A stretch of 17,243 nt of DNA from JBDRHL01 sp043816955 (GCA_043816955.1 JBDRHL010000079.1:1-17243); one strand, 5' to 3'; numbered from the stretch's first letter, positions 1 through 8,913 are shown. A program made the numbers and translations. The notes: a model not told the origin generated them from the letters alone.

Positions 1-169
1 GGATTTTTTCGGGATTTTTCCCACCCGCCGCCGCCATTTGCGCTCTTCCGCCGCCGCCTCCGTCGATGATTGGCGAGATCTGTTTTATGATATCTCCCGC
101 GTCCAGGCCTTTTTCGATAAGGTCATTGGTTACTCCTGCAAAGATGAGAAGGGAAAATCTAACCTTGTG
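1..169 (-). pseudogene. alaS: 3' fragment of alanyl-tRNA synthetase (DHHA1 domain), 5' part missing
   Basis: Reading leftwards from 169, the minus strand is open for 56 codons to the window edge. It matches the C-terminal DHHA1 domain of alanyl-tRNA synthetase: the start resembles KVRF..., then VTNDLIEKGLDAGDIIK, then a run of five glycines in GGGGGRAQMAAAGGKNPEKI. That glycine-rich block is highly characteristic of AlaS. The frame is closed by TAA at 170-172, immediately upstream of the homology, and there is no ATG, GTG or TTG start in the open stretch. In the flanking bases up to about 240 the other minus-strand frames look nothing like AlaS. An intact enzyme is about 870 residues, so over 90% would be missing here. 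It is therefore a truncated remnant or a rearrangement or assembly junction. The few C-terminal codons expected after this point lie off the left edge. Confidence 0.75.
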
Positions 170-724
170 TTAACAGGCTTTATTTCTCTTGTTTTCGTAA
201 AAAGCATCTTAAAATCGCTTCATTTCTGTATTGGCAATGTGTGTGTGGACAATTTACTAAATTTTTAATTGCATCTATAACCCATTATATGAATACTATA
301 GAGTAACATTGGAGCAGTCGGTTTTTTACGCAAATATGTCGGGAAATGTTCGAAAAGAAGATCTTATTTCAAGCAAGCAATAGGCCTTTTATGCAAGTAA
401 TTGTATTATAGAAAGGTCAAAGATGTTGCGTATAGTTTGTCAATTCTTACCACGCATAGAACAAAGAACCCGCGGGCCTCCTGTTTTGAACAAGGCGCAA
501 TGTTTCAACGGCGCGTAACTTTTATTCGTACGAAACTAAAGGGTATTTCTAAAAATTCATTTTGACGGGCAGGTATATCTTTTTGCCTCTGATTTTCGTC
601 GGGCAAAAGCCGCCTTATCAATAATTAAGGCTGATTTGCCTTTCTTGCCAGAGAGCAAAAATCTTCTGCCTGCCGCTCAAAAGCAGTTATTAGAACTACC
701 TAAACATTAAAACTTATCACAGCC
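170..724. other. Intergenic region without a recognisable gene
   Basis: I see no coding region with plausible product or ribosome-binding site on either strand. The stretch is AT-rich in its left half. It holds the inverted repeat at 602-640 and runs into the probable promoter of the secreted glycosidase. A short plus-strand ORF that overlaps the alaS fragment (38-268) runs antisense to real coding similarity and is not credible. Confidence 0.6.
602..640. repeat. Two-tier inverted repeat / hairpin
   Basis: The outer arms GGCAAA (602-607) and TTTGCC (635-640) enclose a small internal loop. The inner arms GCCTTA (612-617) and TAAGGC (626-631) pair around an 8-base loop. On the plus strand it is followed by TTTCTT, so it could act as a weak terminator, an RNA hairpin or a protein-binding site. 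No gene on the plus strand ends just before it. Confidence 0.45.
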
Positions 725-753
725 TTGAGAAGCCGGGTTTTTGGCACTAATAA
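725..753 (+). promoter_or_regulatory. Probable sigma-70 promoter of the secreted glycosidase
   Basis: TTGAGA (725-730) and TAATAA (748-753) are separated by 17 bases, each one or two bases from consensus. Transcription would begin near 760, giving a leader of about 40 bases before the ATG at 800. Confidence 0.45.
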
Positions 754-799
754 ATCTGTCCATCGAGACTGTGAAACAGCTTATTGTAAAGGAGATATC

Positions 800-3700
800 A
801 TGAACAACAAATTACTATTTTTGAGTTTGGCGTTAATTACTATACTAGCGTTACAAACATTTGCTGATCCTAATGCTTTCATTTTTGGGTTTGAAAATAA
901 TTACTCAAATTGGCGAGATCAGACCTACGGTGATCCATGTCATTACAGTTCCGGGGGAAACCCAGACGGCTACTTTGCGTCTCATAACGACGTGGATCCC
1001 TTTTTCTATCCTTACGACAGTGCTCAGGCCGGCTCCGATTTCAATCATCCGCTTGTGGGCGATTTGTGGAGCAAATATGCTGATGATAACAATCAGATGG
1101 AGTACACAGTTGATATAAAAGTTGCCAGTCCCAATGTTACAATAACAAAGATTGAATACAGACTTACCGGCACCAATGGGAATTGGCGATACCATTGGTA
1201 TGGCTCCTGGACCGATGATGATAGCTGGATTACACTAAAGGCCCCTATGGATGCCAATGACAGCAGCGGTTGGGAAAACTATGGTACCGATTCTTTTTAT
1301 GATACCGCGGCTTCAGCAACCAAATATGCGCAGCTATATGCTGTAGAGGCAAGTAATGACGTAGTCCTCTGCATTGACAACTGGGGTTATTCGCCCGGGT
1401 GTACACCGTATACGCCAACGTCGTATGCTATTCTCAGCAGAGCGGTGGCTTTCTGGAGAATGGACTCAACTGCTGATTGTGTCGGAGGCAACTCTGTTTT
1501 GACGACGGACGGCAATACCACAGTAGGTAATTCCCTGGAAATTAACGGCCCGGCTTCGAATGATTATTACGCCAATTTGCCCGATCATGTTGACGGAGAT
1601 TGTCTCAATGCAGGTCAGGGTGATAATAATGAACTCCAGATTACGGGCGCACATACGTTCTACATCAGGGTAAAGTTTGACGATCTTTCCATAACACAGT
1701 ACCTGTTCAGCAAGTACGACCACGCTACTGGTCCGGACAGTAGTAAACATCGCACCGCTTATTTGCGTGCAGAAGCAGGTAAGCTGACATACCTTGTTGA
1801 TGATGGTGACGGCGGAGAAGCCGCTGTCAGCGCCGAAGTTAACACTATCTCAGCAAGCACATGGTATGACATAGCAGCAGTGTTTGATCCCGATGCCGAT
1901 GAAATGAGGCTATATGTTTTCGATCCGAATGAGTCGCGAACCATATTGTTCAGCGACACAAGCAGTGTTACAGCATTTGACACCATACCAATGAACTGTC
2001 CGGTACCGTTCACAATCGGCGATAGGCTCACATGGAATGGTTCCAGTTGGGTGTCGTGCGGCTCGACCGCGATGAATGCCAAAGTAGAAATGGCAGCAAT
2101 CTGGGACGAAGCTCTCAGTGAAGAAGCACTGAAGAACCTCGTTTATCCACCGCAAACCTGCGGCGTTGATATCGGCTTCTGCATGAGCACGGATTGGCTT
2201 AAAGAGTCCACCTGCTATTCGGAAATGCCGGGCTGGGCCGACCACGGTATAAACAAGCTCTACGTTCTACACGGAACCACACCCGACCTTAACGATGACC
2301 TGGATATGTATGACTTTATCTTTGACATTGGTGAGGTTTACGGCATGAAAGCCTATCCGGGTATGAAAGCGTCGATGTGTGACTATAATACCTATAGCAC
2401 ACTTATTACAAATATAGTAAACGCCAGAGAAAGCCATCCTGGTTATGCAGGTTTCGCCATGCCGGATGAACCTGTGGATATCGTTAATCAACCGGATTTC
2501 AAGAACATAGCCGAGTTAGTTAAACAACAGGATCCTAATCATCCCGTCTGGGGTAACTTTACCAAATGCTTCGTTTTTCATGGCGATTGGGTTATGGTTC
2601 TTGATGGTGCCGCCGTTGACACTTATGCTGTTGGCTACAATGAGCCATACTGGGCGTCAACATTACACGCTAAGCAAATTGCCGATATGGCAGAAACACA
2701 CGGTCTTGATACTGCCGATATGCTGATTCAATGCTGTGATATTGACGGTTCGCGTGAGGAGATTTCTTACCCAACTCTGGCAGAAAATCGCTACTTCTCT
2801 TATGGGCCGCTTACCGTCGGTTGTACGGGTATTTACTATTACAGTCTTGAATACCTCAGCGACGAGACCAAGCTTGACGATATCATTTACCCAGTGGTCG
2901 ATGAGATCAGGGCATTGGAAGATGTTTTCGATTCTGACGATGCAATTCCGGTAGTAACCACAAACTGTGACTCTGATACTACCGATCACGGTCTCAACGA
3001 CATAACCTATCTGGTTAAAGCATGTGACGGAAAAATCTACATCATTGCGGTAAATAATACCGCCAGCGATAAATCCGTAACGTTTACCCTCGAAGGCCTT
3101 GCCGCAAGCGACGTCAATACTGTTACCGCGCTTTATGAGTCCGGCAGAACGTTAACTTTTACAAGGGATCCAAACGATGCCAACAACGGTTCGTTTACGG
3201 AAAGTACGTTTGTAAGCTATCGTGCGCACGTTTACGAGGTTAACATTACCCCCGAGCCGAATTATATTCTGTCGGTGGATGATGTTGGTGCTTCCGGCTC
3301 TCATGTTCCTTCGCCAAACAATGTTTTATATACGCCCGGTACATCGGTAACATTAACCGCTACCGCCGGCACGGGCAATGTGTTTGTCGGTTGGGGAACA
3401 GAAAATACTCTGGATACGAATAATCCAGGATCGATAACCATGAATTATGACAAGTATCTGGCAGCAGTATTCGAGCCGAATAGAACCAACAGCTTTGTCT
3501 TTGGTTTCGAGGCACAGCGCCGCTGGTGGATGGACAATGATTACAACGAGCCTAACATGTTTGATACCGGCGGGAATCCGGATGGTTGTGTCGAGATCTA
3601 TTCAGCGGGTGGCTCAGGTCCTTACCTTTATCCACGATGCAGCATCCAGGGGATAGAGAATTTCTCCGGCGATTTTGGTGAGAAATACGGCGATACCTTT

Positions 3701-4039
3701 AATTTCACTGTAGATATCCAGGTCGATACTCCCAATGTAACACTTACTGATATCAGATATGTACATCTGGGCGGCGACGATGGCGACTGGCGCTATCACT
3801 GGAGCGAATCGATTACCGATGGCAACGGCTGGGTTACTTTGACTGCGCCTTTCGATGTCAATTGGTCCGATGCTCAGGCCGGCGCCAATGGCTGGACAAA
3901 AAACGGCAGTGACAGTTGGATAGATACCCTTAATGATGTGGACGGTCTGTTTTCTTATCTCCATGCGTACGGTTACGACCCAAATACGAACGGTATTACC
4001 GTAGTAATCGACAACTGGGGCTTTATCACAACTGAGTAA
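800..4039 (+). CDS. Secreted multidomain glycoside-hydrolase-like protein
   Basis: This 1079-residue protein probably acts on polysaccharide outside the cell. The start at 800 is chosen over an in-frame upstream ATG at 725 because AAAGGAG precedes it at normal spacing and it begins a signal peptide (MNNK, a leucine/isoleucine-rich core, cleavage near TFA|DPN). The order is: residues 25-205, an aromatic-rich beta-sandwich-like module; 215-448, a LamG/concanavalin-like domain; 453-820, a catalytic-type barrel and its C-terminal sheet, with GFAMPDEP (D556, E557) as a candidate acid/base and E684 in a YYYSLEY strand as a candidate second acid; 823-893, a divergent InlB B-repeat module (GWG, YDKYLAAVFEP); 896-1079, a second copy of the N-terminal module. 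The two copies share FGFE, SGGNPDG, DWRYHW/NWRYHW and a final IDNWG. I cannot assign a CAZy family and infer the catalytic residues only from motif position. It is a single-gene unit that converges on the minus-strand operon and has its own terminator. No anchor, dockerin or sorting tail is visible at the C-terminus. Confidence 0.85.
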   Translation: MNNKLLFLSLALITILALQTFADPNAFIFGFENNYSNWRDQTYGDPCHYSSGGNPDGYFASHNDVDPFFYPYDSAQAGSDFNHPLVGDLWSKYADDNNQMEYTVDIKVASPNVTITKIEYRLTGTNGNWRYHWYGSWTDDDSWITLKAPMDANDSSGWENYGTDSFYDTAASATKYAQLYAVEASNDVVLCIDNWGYSPGCTPYTPTSYAILSRAVAFWRMDSTADCVGGNSVLTTDGNTTVGNSLEINGPASNDYYANLPDHVDGDCLNAGQGDNNELQITGAHTFYIRVKFDDLSITQYLFSKYDHATGPDSSKHRTAYLRAEAGKLTYLVDDGDGGEAAVSAEVNTISASTWYDIAAVFDPDADEMRLYVFDPNESRTILFSDTSSVTAFDTIPMNCPVPFTIGDRLTWNGSSWVSCGSTAMNAKVEMAAIWDEALSEEALKNLVYPPQTCGVDIGFCMSTDWLKESTCYSEMPGWADHGINKLYVLHGTTPDLNDDLDMYDFIFDIGEVYGMKAYPGMKASMCDYNTYSTLITNIVNARESHPGYAGFAMPDEPVDIVNQPDFKNIAELVKQQDPNHPVWGNFTKCFVFHGDWVMVLDGAAVDTYAVGYNEPYWASTLHAKQIADMAETHGLDTADMLIQCCDIDGSREEISYPTLAENRYFSYGPLTVGCTGIYYYSLEYLSDETKLDDIIYPVVDEIRALEDVFDSDDAIPVVTTNCDSDTTDHGLNDITYLVKACDGKIYIIAVNNTASDKSVTFTLEGLAASDVNTVTALYESGRTLTFTRDPNDANNGSFTESTFVSYRAHVYEVNITPEPNYILSVDDVGASGSHVPSPNNVLYTPGTSVTLTATAGTGNVFVGWGTENTLDTNNPGSITMNYDKYLAAVFEPNRTNSFVFGFEAQRRWWMDNDYNEPNMFDTGGNPDGCVEIYSAGGSGPYLYPRCSIQGIENFSGDFGEKYGDTFNFTVDIQVDTPNVTLTDIRYVHLGGDDGDWRYHWSESITDGNGWVTLTAPFDVNWSDAQAGANGWTKNGSDSWIDTLNDVDGLFSYLHAYGYDPNTNGITVVIDNWGFITTE

Positions 4040-4054
4040 GTTTGTGCATACATT

Positions 4055-4074
4055 GGAGATAAAGGCTTATCTCT
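4055..4074 (+). repeat. Short hairpin after the secreted glycosidase
   Basis: GAGATAA (4056-4062) pairs with TTATCTC (4067-4073) around a 4-base loop, extended by a G-T pair. It lies 16 bases after the stop codon and before the main terminator. It may stabilise the mRNA 3' end or serve as a first-stage terminator. Confidence 0.45.
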
Positions 4075-4087
4075 ATTAGTTTCTGAG

Positions 4088-4120
4088 GGCATGGCGGTTT
4101 GGCAACCCGCCATGCCTTTT
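4088..4120 (+). terminator. Rho-independent terminator of the secreted glycosidase
   Basis: A perfect 10-bp GC-rich stem, GGCATGGCGG (4088-4097) with CCGCCATGCC (4107-4116), has a 9-base loop and is followed directly by TTTT. No T-run follows the stem on the minus strand, so it should stop plus-strand transcripts mainly. It separates this gene from the convergent operon ending at 4151. Confidence 0.85.
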
Positions 4121-4150
4121 ATATTACAGTTCTTTGCAGGCCATTTGTTC

Positions 4151-5836
4151 TTACTCTTTTGAACTGTCTGATATCAACAAAGCCGTTACGACCGCCGACC
4201 AGTGGTAATCCGAAATCGGACCGTATCCTTTTCCCGTCGTCAAACGTTGCTTTCGGTCGAGCTTATGCGGTGACGTCAAATCCAGAGAATCGTAATACTC
4301 GAATATACAACCTTCGGCCTCGTACCATTTATTGACCTTTCCAATGAGAATGTCTCGAATTTTTTGAGCTTCCTTCACAAAGCCGTAATTCATCAGGCCT
4401 CTATATACAAGGTAAGTAACATTAAGCCAGGTTGGTCCCCTCCACATATCTTTGCAGAATGTACCACTGTCCACAGAAACCGATGGGATCGGCATTGCAG
4501 TGTCAAACGTGGCGGGATTGTTTAGGTGCTGTCTGAGTGCGTCTGCATGCTCGACGCTTGCGATTCCGGCAAAAAATGGGAAAAAACCGCTCACCGCCTT
4601 GACATCGATGAAGTTGCCGTCAAAGTCTTTGTCAAGGTAGAAACCCTCTTCCCGGCAGAAAAGCATCTTATTAACTGCGTTGCTTATATTATTTGCGTGT
4701 TTGAGGCAAACTTCCTGCATTTCGATGTCGCCCAATTTTTCAGCGATTTGTCCCAGGCACTTGTAATCATTGCATAGTAAACTTGCAAAGTCCACCGCAT
4801 CAAGCGGTATAGCCCGGTCAAAACGAGGTGAGTTATCCAGTCCACATTCGCCACATCGACATAGAGGATTGTATTCGATAACCCATTCCGGCAAATAGTT
4901 TTCGTTCTGGTCTCGGTTCTTGCGATCCCATTCGAGATAATTGAACAAATACGGTTTGCACTTAGCGGCCCAATCCTTGTCGTTCGTTGCGTTAAGCACT
5001 TCCAGAACCGCCCAGCTAAGAATAGGCGGCTGCGTCATTGCTGAACGTGTTTCAGGGCCAATCATATGAGGAATCATACCATCATCGTTAGCCTGTTCCA
5101 GTATCGCAAGTGTGGCGTCCTTTGCAACATCCAGGTCGATTCTGCAAAACCCTACGGTGTGAAACGCCGAATCCCACAACCACATATATCGGTGCGGCCA
5201 TCGGTCCGGAGTTGTCCACCGACGTTTTATTCTTCCGCATGCAGATTCGACATTTAGCTTCATTACAGAAACAGCTTTTCGCAGGAGTCTTTGCTTTTTG
5301 GCGTCCAGGTTTGTCGGGATTTTTAGATTGCGTACATAAGCACTGCGTGCATTCGCGGTGTTGCATACATCGACAGCAAAAGCGGAGACAAAATCCGGCT
5401 TTTTGTCGTCGGTGCTAAGAACAATCGCAAATCGTTCATCCTTAGATACTGCCGAAAGTGTAAGGTTGTCCTTTTGACCGATTACGACAGGCTCTGAACC
5501 AATGGTCGTGCCATTGATAACCATTTTTGCCTTTGCCGGCATCTGACCTGTTAATATGTGGTCGTCGCAAAACGCAATGATGAATCTGCCATTGACACTG
5601 TCTGCTATGATTACATCGCCTAAGATAATTTTGAAATCAAGCGTGCCCAAATTATCAAAGTTAATTTCCGCTTCGATCGGCAGCTTTACTGCCAGACTAC
5701 CTGCCTTGACGCCCGTATGCAGAACGAAAGGTTCTTTGCAGTTTGTTTGGCCGTCGATAGCTGAAAAGGCGAACAGCTGCCCATGCCCCCAGATGTTTGG
5801 CATATTATCAGGTATTTGGAGTTGCGAACTAACCAT
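4151..5836 (-). CDS. Cytoplasmic GH63/trehalase-like (alpha/alpha)6 glycosidase
   Basis: This 561-residue protein belongs to the GH63 / mannosylglycerate-hydrolase-like / trehalase fold group. These are inverting glycosidases of alpha-linked oligosaccharides. Residues 1-185 form an N-terminal beta-sandwich and the rest an (alpha/alpha)6 barrel. Visible signatures are WDSAFH (221-226), GLDNSPRFD with candidate general acid D334, WRGPTW (465-470) and IFEYYD with candidate base E513. Both acids are in the positions expected for the clan. There is no signal peptide, so it should act on an imported sugar. The ATG at 5836 is preferred over a GTG four codons upstream because GAGG lies six bases before it and the GTG has no ribosome-binding site. 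It is the last gene of the FadR-led operon, 29 bases after the aldo/keto reductase. Substrate is unknown; a glucosylglycerate- or mannosylglycerate-type glycoside or a glucobiose are options. Confidence 0.85.
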   Translation of the reverse strand: MVSSQLQIPDNMPNIWGHGQLFAFSAIDGQTNCKEPFVLHTGVKAGSLAVKLPIEAEINFDNLGTLDFKIILGDVIIADSVNGRFIIAFCDDHILTGQMPAKAKMVINGTTIGSEPVVIGQKDNLTLSAVSKDERFAIVLSTDDKKPDFVSAFAVDVCNTANARSAYVRNLKIPTNLDAKKQRLLRKAVSVMKLNVESACGRIKRRWTTPDRWPHRYMWLWDSAFHTVGFCRIDLDVAKDATLAILEQANDDGMIPHMIGPETRSAMTQPPILSWAVLEVLNATNDKDWAAKCKPYLFNYLEWDRKNRDQNENYLPEWVIEYNPLCRCGECGLDNSPRFDRAIPLDAVDFASLLCNDYKCLGQIAEKLGDIEMQEVCLKHANNISNAVNKMLFCREEGFYLDKDFDGNFIDVKAVSGFFPFFAGIASVEHADALRQHLNNPATFDTAMPIPSVSVDSGTFCKDMWRGPTWLNVTYLVYRGLMNYGFVKEAQKIRDILIGKVNKWYEAEGCIFEYYDSLDLTSPHKLDRKQRLTTGKGYGPISDYHWSAVVTALLISDSSKE

Positions 5837-5865
5837 ACTTAACCTCACAATGGCTTATTTAAAAT

Positions 5866-6780
5866 TTATTCATCTGCTGCGGCGATGGCCTGATCAACTT
5901 GTGTGTAATTTTCTGTGCCAATCAGAGCTGAGACGACAGCTGGACAGTTCAGTACCCAGCGGATGGCAAAGGCAAGCATACTGATGCCTTTCTCATCGGC
6001 TTGTTTCTGGATTGCTTCCAGTTTATCGAATAATTCATCCGTCAAATCCCATACCCAGTTACTTTGCTGAGCTTTCCTTGAATTTGCCGGCAGCGGAGCG
6101 CTTCGCTTATATATGCCGGTCAACAAGCCGCTTTGAAGGGCCTGGTAAGGTGAAACAGCTATGCTTTCTCTTTCGCAAAGGGGCAGGAGATCTGTTAAGG
6201 TGTCTTGTTTTAGAAGACTTAAAGGAGGCTGGCAAATAACCGGGCGAGGAAGATTGTTTTCGTCGGCCACTTTAAGCAGCAGCTCGAGTTTGTCGGCGGG
6301 ATAATTACTAACCCCGTAGTATCTTATCTTACCGCTGTCAATGGCTTCACTCAACGAGCCGAGTACGTCAGCCATTGGCACTTCCGGGTCAGGCTTGTGA
6401 AGATAGTAAATATCAACCCAGTCCATTTCAAGCCTTTTAAGGCTCAAATCCATATGTTTGCGGATTGCTGCCGGGCTAGTGCCTTCGTCTTCAGGTTTGT
6501 CGCCAACTTTCATCCCTACTTTTGTTTGGATAACAACTTTATCTCGTTTTCCAGCCAGGGCCTTGCCGAGAATTTCCTCGGCCACACCGCCGGCACTGCC
6601 GATTTTGCGGGCATAGCCTTCATACATGTTCGCGGTGTCGATAAAGTTAATGCCGTGTTCAATTGCATAATGGGTAACTTTTATTGCATCGGCTTCGGCA
6701 ACGGGAGTGCCGAAACTCATGGTGCCCATGCAAATTGGTGAAACGCATAAATCAGTTTTAGGTATTTGCCTGTTTTTCAC
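5866..6780 (-). CDS. Aldo/keto reductase family oxidoreductase
   Basis: The protein has 304 residues, normal for the family. It should be an NADPH-dependent cytoplasmic reductase or sugar dehydrogenase on a TIM barrel. The catalytic tetrad is complete: D48 in FIDTANMY, Y53, K87 in IQTKVG and H128 in YYLHKPD. The cofactor-side features GVSNYP and CQPPLSLL are also present. The start is GTG, supported by AAAGGA about eight bases upstream. It follows the aldolase gene by 16 bases and precedes the GH63-like gene by 29, so it is an operon member. The context points to oxidation or reduction of a sugar or sugar-acid intermediate, but the substrate cannot be read from the sequence. Confidence 0.9.
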   Translation of the reverse strand: MKNRQIPKTDLCVSPICMGTMSFGTPVAEADAIKVTHYAIEHGINFIDTANMYEGYARKIGSAGGVAEEILGKALAGKRDKVVIQTKVGMKVGDKPEDEGTSPAAIRKHMDLSLKRLEMDWVDIYYLHKPDPEVPMADVLGSLSEAIDSGKIRYYGVSNYPADKLELLLKVADENNLPRPVICQPPLSLLKQDTLTDLLPLCERESIAVSPYQALQSGLLTGIYKRSAPLPANSRKAQQSNWVWDLTDELFDKLEAIQKQADEKGISMLAFAIRWVLNCPAVVSALIGTENYTQVDQAIAAADE

Positions 6781-6796
6781 AGCATCGTCCTTTCAT

Positions 6797-7690
6797 TTAA
6801 ACGGCTTTTTCTATAGCATCAATCAGCGCATTCAATTCAGGTTTAATTTTTTTAAGCACGTCGGTATCGATAACATTTCGAGGTTTGCGGAAGCAATAAG
6901 GCCCAAAACCTCGTATTTTCATTAAATATTCGAATAAAGGCACAACTCCGATCCTCCAGAGTAAATCTGCGTAAGCTATGAGATGATTCTGCAGTTCCAT
7001 CGCTTTGGCAATATTTCCCTCTACGACAGCATCGTAAATACCGACAAACAATTCTGGAAACAGGTTGTAATTGGTCCCAATGCCGCCGGCAGCTCCGTAG
7101 AGCAGGCCCGGACAGAGGCTCTCATCAAACCCATTGAAGATGACGGTATCCGGTCGGGCTAATTTAAGCCGTTTCATAAAGAAAAGATTCCAGTCTGTCA
7201 TCTTCAAACCAACGACACCTTCAATGTCCAGAAGCTCAAGCATCTCATCAATACCGGGATTTCTTCCCGTCAGCATCGGTATATGGTAAACGAGAAGCGG
7301 CAGACTTGAGGCTTTTGCAATATCGCTGTAATAGCTCAAAAGCTGTTTTTGTGTTGTATTTGCAGGCGGAACGCTCGAAACCGCATCGGCACCGACCTGG
7401 GCGGCATGGGCGGCAAGTTCTACTGCCTGGCGGGTATTGTTAGTGCCGACGTGGACAATAACTGCTTGATTACGTTTTCCAGCAATGTCAATGACTATTT
7501 CGACAAGTTTTTTGCGTTCGTCGATACCCATTCTGAAACCGTCGCCAGTTGCCCCGCAAACGTAAAATCCATGAATACCTGTTTTGGCAAGATGCTCGGC
7601 AAGCGAAGCAAAAGTATCTTCCTGAAATACATCATTTTCGTCACATGGGCTGGCAATAGCAGGCATGATTCCTTTTAATCGATTATGCAT
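6797..7690 (-). CDS. DapA-superfamily aldolase, N-acetylneuraminate-lyase-like
   Basis: This 297-residue class I aldolase would form or cleave a C-C bond at pyruvate through a Schiff base. K163 in VGLKMTD is the Schiff-base lysine and Y135 in VYHIP the catalytic tyrosine. The pyruvate-carboxylate loop is GATGD (46-50), where neuraminate lyase and DapA have Ser/Thr-Thr; A47 replaces the first hydroxyl residue. The second half resembles neuraminate lyase more than DapA, with GFDE...GAAGGIGTNYN and a CFRKP segment near the C-terminus. The ATG overlaps the stop of the preceding URO-D-like gene by 8 bp (ATGCATAA), with GGAG six bases upstream. Context suggests cleavage of a 2-keto-3-deoxy or sialic-acid-like sugar acid, not lysine synthesis. 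Substrate is not certain. Confidence 0.87.
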   Translation of the reverse strand: MHNRLKGIMPAIASPCDENDVFQEDTFASLAEHLAKTGIHGFYVCGATGDGFRMGIDERKKLVEIVIDIAGKRNQAVIVHVGTNNTRQAVELAAHAAQVGADAVSSVPPANTTQKQLLSYYSDIAKASSLPLLVYHIPMLTGRNPGIDEMLELLDIEGVVGLKMTDWNLFFMKRLKLARPDTVIFNGFDESLCPGLLYGAAGGIGTNYNLFPELFVGIYDAVVEGNIAKAMELQNHLIAYADLLWRIGVVPLFEYLMKIRGFGPYCFRKPRNVIDTDVLKKIKPELNALIDAIEKAV

Positions 7691-8897
7691 TTTTTACTCC
7701 CGTATTGCAATATTTCTTCCAGGATTCGATCATTTGCATAATAGCTGTCTGCGGCACTTCCGGAAACAGAAAAGATGAAAGCACCAGTCCGCCGCCTGTC
7801 CCGAGACAGTCAATGGCTTCTTTTACGGCGGTGTCAATCTGTTCGGCATCGCAAGATTCAAGCGTAACCTCGGCATTCACTCCACCCCAGAAGGCTTTAG
7901 TATCTCCGGTTTTGGCAAAGAGACTTTTCATGTTCCCGCCGTGCAGCATTCGTGGATCAACGCCCTGGAGGACATCAACGTTCATTGTCGCTAAAATGTC
8001 GGCGTATGCACCCTGACCTTCCGGTAGCAGGTATGAAAACAATTTGCCTGCCTGGTGCACTAAGTTGCCCTGATCTTCGATGCATGGTTTGAGAAACTCG
8101 GCAAAAAAATTCGGCCCCCAATACGTGGGGATTTCATACCAGCCTCGATACTGAACTACGTCCACGCCGACATCAAGTGCCAGTTGAACTAGCTCCATTG
8201 ACCAGGATTGAAAGATGTCAAAAAACTCTTTTACAAAATCAGGTGCTGAGATAAGTTGACAAAGAAAATCCTGGATATCACAGAACCACTGGAACGCATC
8301 ACCGACAATGGCACGGCGTGATACGCTAACGACGCCAAATTTGTCAGCGATCTCCATCGCCCTCTGGGCATCCATTCGCCATTCGTCCAGCTTGTAGCCG
8401 TTTGGCATACGAATGATATAGCGAAGTTTTTTCAGGTCCTCGGATCCTTTCACCCACGGCTCAAGGCGACGGGAAACATTGTAGTCGTCAAGAAGCTCCA
8501 TCCCGAAGTAATCTCGTTTTTCAGTTCCGAATATTGTCGGTGTCCAAAGGCCATGCCTGGCTTTGCACCAGCCGTCACTTTCCTTAACAACCTGCCTGAG
8601 AACCCCGGCAGGGGTGTGATATTCTTTTGTAATGACAGGAATATCTCCGCTGGTATCACGAGAGGTTTTTATCGTTACGTCTGGATGCGGTTCAGGATAT
8701 GGCAGCCAGATATCTATCGCAGGGTCTAATCCCAGAGCCAGCATCCTTTCTGTTCGCTCAATCTGATCGTTCCAGAAAAGTTCTCCCTTCCACCACGGCC
8801 CCTGTCCAATATACGGGCTCATCGGAACAAAATCAGGACTTTGACGGCGCATCGCCGCCAGCATTCGTTCTCGACTTGAAAGTTTTTCTTTATTCAA
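7683..8897 (-). CDS. Uroporphyrinogen-decarboxylase-superfamily protein, zinc motif absent (URO-D-like 1)
   Basis: This 404-residue protein has the URO-D-like TIM-barrel pattern, beginning SSRERMLAAMRRQSPDFVP, close to the family opening (xSRERxxxAxxxxxPDRVP). It is not a haem enzyme by context. At the place where corrinoid methyltransferases (MtaA/MtbA) carry His-x-Cys-Gly, this protein has H281-Q-A-G. At the distal cysteine position it has LSSF (S374/S375). It therefore lacks the zinc-thiol site and may use another mechanism, such as decarboxylation or an isomerisation. It is tryptophan-rich near the N-terminus (PWW, ELFW). The start is TTG, supported by AAAGGAG seven bases upstream. It lies 16 bases after the aminotransferase and overlaps the next gene by 8 bp. 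The function is unknown. Confidence 0.82.
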   Translation of the reverse strand: MNKEKLSSRERMLAAMRRQSPDFVPMSPYIGQGPWWKGELFWNDQIERTERMLALGLDPAIDIWLPYPEPHPDVTIKTSRDTSGDIPVITKEYHTPAGVLRQVVKESDGWCKARHGLWTPTIFGTEKRDYFGMELLDDYNVSRRLEPWVKGSEDLKKLRYIIRMPNGYKLDEWRMDAQRAMEIADKFGVVSVSRRAIVGDAFQWFCDIQDFLCQLISAPDFVKEFFDIFQSWSMELVQLALDVGVDVVQYRGWYEIPTYWGPNFFAEFLKPCIEDQGNLVHQAGKLFSYLLPEGQGAYADILATMNVDVLQGVDPRMLHGGNMKSLFAKTGDTKAFWGGVNAEVTLESCDAEQIDTAVKEAIDCLGTGGGLVLSSFLFPEVPQTAIMQMIESWKKYCNTGVKNA

Positions 8898-8913
8898 TTC
8901 AGTGCTCCTTTAG

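Noticed and set aside
38..268. 76-codon plus-strand ORF
   Set aside because: Its first half is antisense to the clear AlaS similarity, and it has no ribosome-binding site or recognisable product.
725..799. Upstream in-frame ATG giving 25 extra residues to the secreted glycosidase
   Set aside because: It would bury the signal peptide and overlaps the probable -35 box; the ATG at 800 has a good ribosome-binding site.
5556..5984. 142-codon plus-strand ORF
   Set aside because: It is antisense to the start of the GH63-like gene and the end of the aldo/keto reductase, with no credible product.
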